Assembly: GCA_033220425.1 (NCBI GenBank)
Contig: CM065648.1
Location: 558,001 to 622,000, forward strand
Direction of reading: 5' to 3'
Source of the DNA: Lepraria neglecta
Lineage: Eukaryota > Ascomycota > Lecanoromycetes > Lecanorales > Stereocaulaceae
Length of the DNA stretch: 64,000 nucleotides
The first letter of the stretch is position 1, and each line of letters opens with the position of its first letter. Of the stretch, positions 33,212 through 44,174 are shown piece after piece. Made by a program: the position numbers and the translations under genes. The notes under the pieces are model-generated. The model did no database searches. It saw only the letters and a program-made list of their open reading frames with translations, and had not been told where the DNA came from.

Positions 33212-33577
33212 TTGCCATTTGTGATTGGCGACGAAGGGGAATGCCTCAAAAAAAAAAAAAAGCAATACAATGACGGCCTGGCTTGAGAAAGGCATCTGAA
33301 GACACTGGTGGTGATAAGAAGCCTGCTGTGGGTCGGAGATCGGAGGGCCAACGATTGAGGATTTAGGAATAGCACGTTGACAATTGGTTGAACATTTTCC
33401 TGAATGACATTCTTGTTGGCCCAAGCTTGAAGCTCCTCAATATCCCAACTCTGAATAGAAACTCTAGAAATGCTGTAGTGGGATATAATCCCTAGTTGAT
33501 TAAACGGGTGACCTAAGGCCACTGTTTACCAACGCCATTACTGAACTCTCTTCCCACTGCCTTTTCAAAACCTAAAA
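33212..33577. other. intergenic, no gene recognised
   Basis: Contains a 13-nt A run (33249-33261) after the preceding gene. An open minus frame (33202-33522) overlaps the stretch but matches no family I know. The promoter of the oxidoreductase relic must lie at the right end. Confidence 0.35.
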
Positions 33578-34320
33578 ATGTCCCCCCTTACAGCGAATAG
33601 ACCCCAAGACACACTACAAAGAATGGCGATTGGCGTGGCTATCATTGGAGGCGGTGCGTGGAGCGGAAGCTCAGCAGTCTTCAACCTCTGCCACTTTGCT
33701 AACCTCCCCTCTGCGTTGTAGGAATCTTCGCCTGCGAAGAGCATCTTGTCAGCATATCACAAATGGCCTCCTAATTCAATCTGACATTCGTTAGCCGGCT
33801 GTACAAGCATCCAAAGACCTAGACCTGAAAGCCATCTACTCACGATCGCTAAAGTCTGCCAAAAGTCTCTCCGCAGACTCCAATGACGACCTATACTCCG
33901 AAGACTCAGGCTCTGGCAAAAGCCTTGCAGATCTCTTGAAACGCTCGGATATCCAAGCAGTCATAGTAGCGTGCGTCGCCAGCTACGGTCTATCCTTCCA
34001 ACGCTGACACACGGATCGGTCTACCCATACCCCATCAGCCGGAGTACATACGTCAATCACTGGCAGCGGGCAAGCACGTCTTATCAGAGAAGCCCGTTGC
34101 AGAGAATCTTAAAGACGCCCAGGAGCTGATTAAGTGGTACCACGAAAAGAACGGCAGCAAGAGAGTGACATGAAGCGTGGGAGAGAATTCCCGATACCTC
34201 AATAGCTTCGAATACGCACGGGAGCAGGTGCATAGGGCAGAACGAATTTTGGGGTTCAGGGTGAAGGTCTACTCTATGGTCAAGTCGGGAGGGAAATACT
34301 TCGGTAGTCTCTTTTTAGAA
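33578..34320 (+). pseudogene. truncated GFO/IDH/MocA-type oxidoreductase
   Basis: NAD(P)-dependent dehydrogenase of the dihydrodiol/sugar-dehydrogenase type. Exons read from ATG 33578: MAIGVAIIGGG, an intron, IFACEEHL, an intron, PAVQASKDLDLKAIYSRSLK, DLLKRSDIQAVIVA, an intron, LPIPHQPEYIRQSLAAGKHV, then LSEKPVAENLKDAQEL with the family's EKP motif. TGA at 34171-34173 stands where relatives have Trp (RVTWS); this is a G-to-A change, as RIP would make. The reading resumes as NSRYLNSFEYAREQV and ILGFRVKVYSMVKSGGKYFG. At about 34,320 homology stops completely: the C-terminal half is missing and a fragment of another gene follows. The host gene was cut at the compartment boundary. Confidence 0.78.
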
Positions 34321-34329
34321 CCTTTGGCA

Positions 34330-34536
34330 GTTTCCTGAGTAGATTAGATGCTTAAACTCAGGATCATCTTCAGGTTCCCAATCGCATATGCGGGTATTGC
34401 ATATCCGGTAGATAACGTTATCTGTATAGCTGGCTGTAGGCATATGGCTGAATCCAGCTTCTGCAAGAGCTTCTAGGGTAGGAGAGGTATACGGCTATAA
34501 GGCGAATAAGGCAAGACATTTAGTATATATCGACAT
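34330..34536 (-). pseudogene. relic of a BIR-domain (Bir1/survivin-like) gene
   Basis: On the minus strand an ATG at 34534-34536 opens MSIYTKCLALFAL, then a TAG where relatives have Trp before PYTSPTLEALAEAGFSHMPT, then ASYTDNV, C-N-T-R-I, and CDWEPEDDPEFKHLIYSGNC. The pattern G-F-x-x-x-P, D-N-V, a Cys pair, W-E-x-E-D-D-P, H-L, S-x-x-C is that of a BIR zinc domain, and the acidic EPEDDP form is that of fungal Bir1 (chromosomal passenger complex). The first zinc cysteine position appears lost (VIYRIC in place of the usual V-T-C-x-x-C). Homology stops at about 34,330, where the truncated oxidoreductase begins on the other strand. Only the 5' end of one BIR is present, so this is a fragment, probably of a second copy. 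Confidence 0.58.
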
Positions 34537-34639
34537 CTTGATAGAATCCGTAGTAAGGAGTAGCGGAAGGATATCTGAATCGATGGCTTAGTGAAGAGAT
34601 CGATCTAGCGGTAATGCGTTAGGTGATAGGGTCAGTAGG

Positions 34640-34790
34640 TGGTTAGGTAGTTGGATGGTAGGATAGTAGGATAGTAGGATGGTAGGATAGTAGGATAGTA
34701 GGATAGTAGGATAGTAGGATGGTTGGATGGTTAGATGGTTGGATAGGTAGATGGTTAGATGGTTGGATAGTTGGATGGTTGGATGGCTGG
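34640..34790. repeat. minisatellite of about 8-bp units
   Basis: Roughly 18 units of ggatRgtW-type sequence (ggatagta, ggatggta, ggatggtt, agatggtt) run without interruption. Left units are mostly ggatagta and right units mostly ggatggtt, so variants are grouped rather than mixed. No coding potential. Confidence 0.85.
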
Positions 34791-34982
34791 CTCGTGTTTC
34801 GAGGGTTATATAGGTGGTTTCGGTAAAGATAATATGTAGGATAAGGTATAGGATTTGGTTTGATTGCGAGCTCGGTTTTTTGGTGGTGTTGTCAGGAATA
34901 CCGCGTTTGCTGCCGGCCTAGTGGCAGCTGGTGGGATGTATATGAAGATACACCCCGGTGGCTTGTTGGAGCATTAGTATTA
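34791..34982. other. short spacer at the start of the repeat region
   Basis: T/G-rich sequence following the minisatellite, without recognisable features. Confidence 0.3.
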
Positions 34983-35160
34983 TGTCACGGCCTGATCTAG
35001 TGGTGGTAGAACGGTAGCTATCAATGAGGTAATATAGATAAAATACTAATACTAAGGAGAGAAGGCCATATGGGCGCGCGAGGAATCTATATAGGCATGC
35101 GGCGGCAAGCCCCTGAGCTAGGCCCAATGAGATATGCGTATGCATGGCCAGCCCGTAACA
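34983..35160. repeat. possible solo LTR, about 178 bp
   Basis: The segment starts TGTCACGG and ends CCCGTAACA, the reverse complement but for one or two bases, as LTR ends usually are. I found no convincing 5-bp duplication in the flanks, so the call is tentative. It is directly followed by the chromovirus fragment. Confidence 0.3.
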
Positions 35161-35572
35161 GACTATTCGGTCGTAACTAATACCTATAGTTCCGGGTCCG
35201 ATAGAAGGACGAGTAGTAGCTAGATTACTAATAGTACTACGCGGACGGTAACGAATTTAGTAACGCTTAGGATATAGTCGACGACTTCTATACGTGTTAT
35301 CCAAATAAGTCTAGTAATCCGAATCGGCTATAGTCGTCTTGCCTTACGTATTAGGGATGATACTTACTTAAAGGGGGGGGTAGTGTCACGGCTTGGCCTT
35401 TGCTTGCTATAGTGCCGATACGCGTAGTATAGAGCATAGTTATCAAATATTCGATCATCGCTCATGGCTAGCAGCTTAGCGCATCTCCAAGACGCGCAGG
35501 CTTCATGTATCTATCTTCTCTCCTTAGATATATTCTACTAGTTATACTTCACCCCTATCGACTCGCTCTAGG
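35161..35572 (+). mobile_element. fossil 3' end of a Gypsy chromovirus: chromodomain tail, polypurine tract, LTR start
   Basis: The plus strand at about 35,165-35,350 retains the pattern of the C-terminal chromodomain of a chromovirus polyprotein, ending in a DDFYTCYPNK-like block. It is followed by a polypurine tract (aaaggggggg) and, at about 35,384, by TGTCACGG, the expected LTR start. The LTR seems to run into the repeat copy E1. It is broken by several stops, its LTR differs from those of elements A, B and C, and it belongs to another family. Confidence 0.55.
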
Positions 35573-36540
35573 CAGGCCCCTGATATAATCTTCACAGAAG
35601 ATTACCGTAAAACCGGCTATATCTCACTTATCTTATACTCGATTTAGATTATTTAAGCTGAATTAGAAAGCCCTCTATTTATAGTATATTATATATGTAT
35701 AAAGTTAAGCCCTAATCCTAATAGGGCAAAAATTATTAAGGATTTAGTATATTAGTGCGTCGGGGGCGGCTGCGGGGGTAGCTTCAGGGAAGTCCGCAGG
35801 CAAAAACATGTTTTTTGAGCTTTCCTTAGCTAAACCTTAGCCAAATTTCAAAATTCGAACGGCCTTGGAAAGCGCATGCTTGGTTCCAAAACTTATGAAA
35901 TTATGATGATATTATATGACGTATGTGGCGCGGGGCATTGCTGCGAAGAAGTTGCAGTGCGCATTCAACTTTTGATGTTCCAGGGTCCGGGGTGCCAAGC
36001 TCAGTGCTTGGCATCTGGCACCGCCAGAAAAACCTGGCGAAAACGCTTCTTTTGCTCATAACTTTGGCGCGAATGGACCGATTTTGAAAATTTCGACGGT
36101 GTTGGAAAGCGCATGATTGGTTCCAAAACTTATGAAATCATCTCGGTATCATATGACGTATGTGGCGCGGGGAAGTACTGCAAGGAAGTTACGGTGCGCA
36201 TTCAGCTCAATGCTTGGCATTTGCCACCGAGCTCGCGGTGCATGCAAAACATGGCGATAACGCTTCTTTTGCTCATAACTATTGCGTAAATGGGCCGATT
36301 CTAAAAATCCTTGATGCGCAAGCAAGCTAATGATTGACTCGAAAACTTATGAAATCATCTCGATATCATATGATGTATGTGGCGCGGGGCATTAATGCGA
36401 AGAAGTGCGCAGCGGATTCAACTTTTGGTGGTTGAAGGCGCTAGCCGAGAGAGGGAATGCAGAATATAGGGCCAATCTGATTGGCTGCAAGTGCGGAATT
36501 GCTCCGAATTTCGCCATAATCTGTTATTAGAAGAAAGATA
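35573..36540 (+). repeat. repeat E, copy 1 (about 960 bp, with ~240-bp tandem subunits)
   Basis: Near-full copy, in opposite orientation, of the repeat at 56,696-57,705. It begins near the hairpin aatcttcacagaagatt and ends ctgttattagaag. Inside are about 2.5 tandem units of 215-235 bp, each opening with ggaaagcgcatg or a variant and carrying ttggttccaaaacttatgaaat and atgtggcgcgggg. One unit holds an open frame, 35876-36061 (61 codons, from MLGSKTYEI to KRFFCS), that recurs in copy 2. The GC-rich blocks stand out from the AT-rich surroundings. The left end is diverged relative to copy 2, so terminal repeats are not visible here. Confidence 0.72.
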
Positions 36541-37662
36541 AGTATAAAGGGAACTAGAGGATATAAATAGTCTAAGTATTTTTAACTTAGTAGTCTAGAG
36601 GGTAAATTCTATATAAAGAGAGATAGCGAGCGGTAGATTATATATACCTAAGGTTACTAGACTATATACTAGGATCTTCCCGGCTTATATACCTCGTCCT
36701 TCGCCTTCTCTTTGTAATACCAACTATCATGTTAGAAGGGTCTGTCTTGTTAGTGAAGTTGTTCCGATGTCTCCTAGTGCGCGGAGCGCCGGAGTAGGTC
36801 GGGATAATGTTCGACCGACTTGGTAGACGTCAGGAGCTAGGCTCTCAGTGGTGCGTTAGCTGCCTGATAGCGGCTATATATTACCCGTAGAGAGAAGCTT
36901 AAGGAGCGGTCTACCTACTTCTTTCCTGAGGATCCTTAGTGATTAGTTCTAATATAGAATCACCTATACTGTGCCAGTAATATGACTACTTTACGTCTTT
37001 GAATACCTTTATATATAGTAGCGTAGTAATAGCGAGAAGCTAAGCTGTAGTCTAACATCGTAGCGCTAGCGGGACGTAGTTCCTAGAGCGCAGTAACGGT
37101 CCGCTAGCGAGGAGTCTATCTTATAGAACGATAACGGCCCGCTGATAGGGAGTATACCTTACAGTTCTAATCACTCCAACCTTTAAGGCCAAAGGCCCGG
37201 AGTAGGATATTATAGCAAGATAACCGCGCCTTTCAGAAGAACTAGAAATAGAAACTGTACGCCCCGATGACGCGCCGGCAGCGGAGTCCTCGGACTCGAC
37301 CCTTTCATCTCCGGCACTCCAGTAGAGGATTGCCCAACTTAAGGCAGAAAACCAACCCTTATTGGAAGAAAAACGCGTCCGGGAGTTAGAAGCTCGGAAC
37401 GCGGAGCTTCGACTAGGAGCTGACGCCGATATAGAAGACTTTGATAGGCTTAGCGATAGTGATACGCTATCGGTCTTACTAGCGGTAAAGATAATACGCC
37501 CTGAAAAGATACGACTCTATCACGGGAACAGCGAAGGAGAGTATATACGCTGGTTCGCCGACGCCGAAATCAAATTCCTCCTAAGTCCTGAATATTTTAC
37601 TACCGATAGGGCGAAGATCCTCTACTATATATAGTCCCTAGAAGGGGATACAGCGACGTAGT
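36541..37662 (+). mobile_element. Gypsy element D, left part (possible 5' LTR/leader and start of gag)
   Basis: Left piece of a Gypsy-type element into which element B inserted. The gag start region includes a preserved open stretch at 37362-37634 (residues like LRLGADADIEDFDRLSDSDT and NSEGEYIRWFADAEIKFLL). The 36,541-37,260 stretch may hold the LTR and leader, but I could not match it to a second LTR. The element continues at 58,520 after the target duplication GTAGT (37658-37662 and 58515-58519). It is broken and incomplete. Confidence 0.6.
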
Positions 37663-37664
37663 TG

Positions 37665-38042
37665 TGTTAGAACCATTGGTTCTAACAGGACTGTCCTGTA
37701 GGACAAGGTACTACAGACAGGACTAGTAGCTGAAGCGATGAGCGCGACGAGCGACGTGCGCTCATAGCGCTCATAACGCTTATGGATTACTTGGCAGGAT
37801 TTCTTATGTCTATATGTACGGGGCCCTGCCTACTGTTTGGAACAGCGTGTTCAACTTGGTTAATCTTCCTGGTACTCCTTGCACTATACTTTACTAGTTA
37901 TTAATATAGAACGTATTGGTTATCTATATCGACGAAGACTGCTATTCTACCTGAGTGACTCCTCTCCCATAGAAGCATAAGACACACGAACCTATACGTG
38001 GCTATCGCACTATTAGGTATACAACCATCGTAGGTCGTAATA
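37665..38042 (+). repeat. 5' LTR of element A (378 bp)
   Basis: Starts TGTTAGAACC, whose first 23 bases are themselves palindromic, and ends with a TAACA-type terminus (here TAATA). It is followed by a leader starting ctttgaataccct, shared in form with elements B and C. Contains a GC-rich module of gatgagcgc/gcgctcat palindromes near 37,735-37,790. Confidence 0.85.
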
Positions 38043-41000
38043 CTTTGAATACCCTAAGGGATAAGTTCTTCAATAACTTCAGGTAGAAACCCTACCCTAA
38101 GTACCTTAATAGTTACTGGCTAGAGACGCTATACTATAGACGAAGGATCTAGAAAAAGGATTAAGGTTATAGTACCAGACCTGTACTACGGAGACAGGGA
38201 CAAGCTTGAGCTATAGCTTATACAAGTATAACTATACCTACTATTCCAGGGAGACTTACTCCTAGTAACCAGATATACTACCTTCGCCATATTATACCTA
38301 TAAGGACGGGCCTAGAAGTAGGTCGAACCTTTCCTAAAGAAGTATATAGAAGATAACGACGAGGATAGCGATATTAAATCTTGGATAGAAAGTATACTAA
38401 AGTTTATAGTCGAAATCTGCCGTATATTCGGACCTTCTAATAAGGTAAACGTAGTAATACGTATTATTTAGTATATAAAGTAGAAGAAGTCAGCGTTAGA
38501 GTTTTTAACTTAGTTTTAGATATACGCTACTAAAATAGGCTAGGATAATGATATACTAATAATAATATATTATTATAGCCTTAAAGATAATATTAAAGAC
38601 GAGCTTATAAGATTTGGAGGAGTAATCGATACTCTAGATAGACTTATTAAGAATACGATCGAGATTGATAATAAGCTATTTAAATAATCTATAGAGAAAT
38701 AATATAATAGAGGAGTTAGCGGAACCCGATACGAGGGATTCTTCTTAAAGACGAAGAATTACCGATAGGACTATAGAGAATGTAATACTTACTATAGTAT
38801 AGTACTAATAGAGATTAACTTTATATAGATAGGAAAGAAGAAAGGAAACTTTAAAGGGAAAAAGTAGTATAGGGGAAAGAAAGTAATTACTTACTATAGC
38901 TATAGCAAACTAGGCTATATAGCTAGAGACTATAGATCGAAGAATATAGTATACCGACTATAGATTAATATAATAGAAGGAGGACCTCTAGATAATAAGG
39001 AAGACTCCGAAGAAATATAGTAACCCTACGATAAAGAAGAATTCAGTTAGGATTCGGAAGATAATACCTTCGAATTAGAATTTAATAAAGAAGTATAGAG
39101 GTATTACTATAGGGATAGTAATAGATCTTAATAATATAAGACGGATTAGAAATAGCGGAAAGCTAGTCTAGAGAGACCAGTATCGATACCCGAACCTAGA
39201 TCTACTATATCCTAAGTAGAAGGAAAATTACTAGAAGTTAGAAAACCTTAATCGGATAAAGACGAAAATAAACTCTTCGACGAAATTGAAAGTAAGGTAT
39301 AAGGTATACTAAACGAGTAATTATCTATAAAACCCGGATAGGAAGAGCCTATACGAGACTATTAATACGATAGGGAATATTAGTAATATAGTAAGGTTCT
39401 ATATACTAAATGTGTATTACCCGATTATTTACTATATAGGGAAGAGAGGGGCCGAATAGCGGAAGAGCGCACGGTACCTCTACTAAAGAGAACCCCTTAT
39501 AGAGAGACCTAGTAGTATAAGTATAAGGAAGATAGGTACTAGTAGTATCTTGTAAGTAAGAGGAAGTATTACTACTTCCTATACTTTATAGATAAGTAGG
39601 AGAAGGAAAGGAATAACTTACTTAAAGTCTTCAAGAAAGGAGCTTATAACCAAGTACTATAGTATAGCTACCTATACGATAGATATATTCTATATAAGGC
39701 TATAAAGGAAGTATACGGATTCCTACTATTATAGGGAAAAGAGTAATCCCTTATACTACGGGGAAGTATAGGGAGATTAATACGTTATTCCCTAAACAAT
39801 AATTATGTTCTACTTAGTATTATACTTATATTATTATACTAGTGAATATTAATAGATAGCGGACCGTGGCGATAATAGATAGCGGAGCTATAGGAAATTT
39901 TATCTTAAGGAACTTGGTAGACTTAAGCGGCCTACCGACCCGAAAGAAGAAATTATCCTACGAACTTCGCCTAGCCGACGGGTTAGTATTCTTAATAGGA
40001 AAAGTAGAGGAGGAAACTCGCTCCCTACTAGTAATAATTTAGTAATACTATAAGGAGATTATATTCGATATAGTTAGGATGGCTACTTATAATATTATTT
40101 TAGGAATACCTTAGTTAAATAAATATAACCTAGAAATTAACTAGAAGATAAAAATACTTAAATTCGGACGATCTAGAAATATTACTAGTATTAGACCTAT
40201 TAGTTAATAGTAGATAATAATAGATAAGAGAAAGAACTAAAGACCGGTCGAAGTATATATTACTTTATTCTTAAATAATAAGAGTGACTTCTAAGAGAGA
40301 AGGCTCGACTCCTTAGTTACTAGTAAAGATTAGCGGGATACTAAAGAGAGAGCTATTAGAGGGAAAGATAAACCTTCTATAATCCCTCGGGAATATAAAC
40401 GGTAGGTATACCTATTCGAGGAAGAGACGAGTATAAAAGCGTTGCCTAAGTACTAACTATAGGATTATAAAATCGAACTTGAACCTAGTAAGGCGCTAAT
40501 ATTTAGACCTATCTATATATTATCGGAAAAGGAACTTACTATACTTCGTAGGTATATCGATAAGAACCTTAAAAAGGGATTTATTCGGGAATCTAAATTA
40601 CTAGTAGGTTATCTAATCCTCTTCGCGCTAAAGAAGGACGGAAGTCTAAGGCTATATATCGACTATCGAAAGTTGAACGATATTACTATCAAGAATTGTT
40701 ACCCTTTACTAAATATTAGCGAGCTATAGGATCGGCTTAGCAAGGCAAAGATATTTACGAAACTAGACCTTAGAGGGGTATATAACCTAATCTAGATAAA
40801 AGAAGGCGAAGAATGGAAAACTACCTTCCGGACTAGATATAGCTACTATAAATACCTAGTAATGCCGTTTGGACTTACCAACGCACTAGTAACCTGCTAA
40901 GTACTTATTAATAATATCGTACGAGTATACTTAGATCGAATAGTAATAGCGTACCTCGATAATATCTTAATTTACTCTAAGAATAAGGAAGAACACGTTA

Positions 41001-43760
41001 AGTATATATAGGATATTATCGAATGCCTGTCGCAAGCGGGACTTCTCCTTAAACCGGAAAAGTGCGAGTTTTATAGGGACTCTATTAAGTTCCTAGGATT
41101 TATAGTTAGTATAAGAGGTATTAGTATAAGCCTAGAAAAAATTAAAGCTATAGCGGAATAGTCTATACTATAGGACGTTAAAGTAGTATAAAATTTCTTA
41201 GAATTCGCTAACTTTAATAGGAAGTTTATCGAAGGCTACTTAAAGAAAGTACTTCTACTTACGGATATTACTAAGAAAGATATCGGATTTATATAGGGAT
41301 ATAAATAATAGAAGTCGTTTAATATATTAAAGAAAGTATATACGGATCCTCTAGTACTCTGTACCTTTTAAGCTAACGAACCGGCTTATATCGAAATAGA
41401 CGCCTCGGATCTTGTAATAGGAGTATACCTTTATTAAATGAAGGACTAAAAGTAGTATCTAGTTACCTACTTTTTACGGAAAATGTTAGTAGTAGAATAA
41501 AACTATAATATATACGATAAAGAACTACTTGCCGTAGTATATATACTTTAAAATTAGAGAGTATACGTAGAAAGCTACTCGGACTTAACCGTCTTTATAG
41601 ATTATAAGAACCTTCTTAACTTTATAATAACGAAGGAGTTAAATAGAAGATAAGTTAGATAGTTAGAACTACTCGGATAGTATAAGTTCAAGATAATCTA
41701 TACCCTAGGAAAGGATAATAGTCAAGTAGATACGCTTAGTAGGCGATTAGACTATATAGAAAAAAAGAATGTTATGGAACGACTAATCCTAAAACGAGAA
41801 GCCGATAGATTATTAGTGCCGTACTAGGTATTAGTAATGACCCTTCGTATATTAGGACCTAATACGACTAATAGAATCGTAAAGGCCTATAATAACGATA
41901 TATTCGCAATAAAGCTAAGAGAGGATTAACTAGATTTAGTATTACTTAAATATTAGGATAAAACTTACTTACCTAATATATACGTTGAAGAAGTGATTAG
42001 GGATTACTACGATGACCCTTTATAAGGTTACCCTAGGGTATCTAAAACTATAGAACTCCTAGGACGAGGATACGTAGCGCTGAAGCTTCGGACGCGCGTT
42101 AAATAATATATTAAGGAATGTATCCAATACTAGTAGAATAAGTCTGCACGATATGCAAAGTACGGGCAAATATAGTTTGCCCCGGTACTAGAGTTACTAT
42201 AGGATGATATTATAATAGACTTTATAGTTAAACTACTACCCTCGAAGGACCTAGCTATATAGGATACCTTCGATTCGATTATAGTCATTATGGATAAACT
42301 TACTAAGTATATAATTATAATACTATTCAAAGAGATATATAAAGTAGACTAGTTAGCCTTTATACTACTCGACAAGCTAATAAGGGATTATAGTATACCT
42401 AAGTCGATAATATCCGATAGAGATAAGTTATTTACTTCTAACTATTAGAGAACGCTAATTAGAGTAATCGGAACTAAACTTCGGATGTTAATAGTATACT
42501 ATCTATAGACTAATAGATAGATAGAACGTACAAACCAAATAATAGAAGTATACCTAAGATATTATATAAACTAAAAATAAGATAACTAGGTTTTACTACT
42601 TCTAATAGTATAACTGGCGTATAATAATAAAAGGTTAGATATAATAGGCCTGATACTATTCTTTGCTAACTACGGAAAGAATATAAATATATTTCTATAA
42701 CCTAAGGAGGGACCTAACGCAGAAAAAGCCTTAGTTAAGGTAGAAGAGCTAAAAAGTTTATATAAGGATATATAAAAGATAATTAAAAGCTTAAATAATA
42801 AGTTAAAGGGGTATATTAATAGTAAAAGGAAGAATATTCCTCAGCTTAAAGAGGGGGATAAAGTATACCTCCTAACAAAAAATATAAAGATAACGAGACT
42901 AAGTAAGAAACTAGATTATATTAAGGTCGGACTATTCTTGATTAAGAAGGTAAAGGGGGCCGTTAACTATAAACTCGAGCTTCTACCTAACACTAAAGTA
43001 TATCCGGTATTCTATATCTTACTTCTAGAACTAGTAGACTCTAATATACCGCTCTAAGAGATATTCTACTATAGCGTTAAGGAAGAAATAGAGTATAAGG
43101 TCAAGAGGATCCTAGATAGAAGGAATTAGTTCTATCTAGTTAAATAGAAAGGGTATAACAAAACGGAAAGTACCTAGGAACCTCTTAGGAACCTTGCTAG
43201 GAATTACAGGGAACGCTTATAAGAGTTTTATTAGAGATAAGAGAGGACTAGTTAAAGCTCTTAGGGCCTTCTAAGCCGGCGGGGAGATTGAATTACTCAG
43301 AGCCGATATTGAATATTAAACTGTCGGGAGTACCGGAAGGGAGCTCCTTATCCCTCTCTAACTCCTTAATATTCTATAACTTATACTTAACTAGCCTCTT
43401 CTCTTTATCCTAGATATAATCGAATTATAATTAAAGGCGTATAAGTTTCGCCTACGTTTCTTTTATTTCTAACTAAGTATTATTATAAACTTTCTTAATA
43501 TAATATATCTCGTCGACGGATATAACTAGGTTATACTTCTTACCCGTAGCGACATAGTTAGAATAACGGTCTAAACGAACGCCTACTAAGTATTACTTAT
43601 TACCCTTCGTATATAAGGTATAAGGATATATTACGAATCTAGATAATTCACTAGAGAGTTCTTTACGGTAGACGAGGGGATCTTTAGAATAGATATTTCA
43701 ACGAGGAGGTATAAAGGATGGATGGTTTCTCGGGACGAGAAATCTAGAGGAGGGGGCTAG

Positions 43761-44171
43761 TATTAGAACTATTAGTTCTAACAGGACTATCCTATAGGAC
43801 AAGGTACTATAGATAGGACTAGTAGCTAAAGCGATAAGCGCGACGAGCGACGTGCGCTTATAGCGCTCAGGAATGATGAGCGCAATAAGCGCCGTGCGCT
43901 CATAACGCTTATAGATTGCTTGGCAGGATTTCTTATGTCTATATATACGGGGCCCTGCCTACTATTTGGAACAGCGTGTTCAACTTGGTTAATCTTCCTG
44001 GTACTCCTTGCACTATACTTTACTAGTTATCAATATAGAACGCATTAGTTACCTATATCGACGAAGACTGCTATTCTACCTGAGTAACTCCTCTCCTACA
44101 GAAGCATAAGACACACGAACCTATACGTGGCTATCGCACCATTAGGTATACAACCATCGTGGGTCGTAACA
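43761..44171 (+). repeat. 3' LTR of element A (411 bp)
   Basis: Same sequence as the 5' LTR apart from transitions and one extra ~33-bp unit of the gatgagcgc-type module (near 43,870-43,905). Ends GTAACA, followed directly by the AGTTG duplication. Confidence 0.85.
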
Positions 44172-44174
44172 AGT

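Larger units (their letters stand above)
37665..44171 (+). mobile_element. Gypsy LTR retrotransposon A, 6.5 kb, broken fossil
   Basis: Bounded by LTRs 37665-38042 and 43761-44171 and by a 5-bp target duplication AGTTG (37660-37664 and 44172-44176). Parts in order: gag about 38,060-39,800 with a zinc-knuckle region near 38,890; protease near 39,870; reverse transcriptase about 40,480-41,130; RNase H about 41,380-41,760; integrase about 42,000-42,800; and a chromodomain-like tail about 43,000-43,210. Polypurine tract agaggagggggc just before the 3' LTR. The layout looks whole, but the coding region is broken by dozens of stops, most at TAG/TAA contexts typical of RIP. RIP makes an LTR-based date unreliable. 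It is inserted two bases inside the end of element B. Confidence 0.85.

Noticed and set aside
32798-33424. 208-codon minus-strand frame and the overlapping minus frame 33202-33522
   Set aside because: The first is antisense to the plus frame with the coiled-coil pattern. Neither has conserved blocks.
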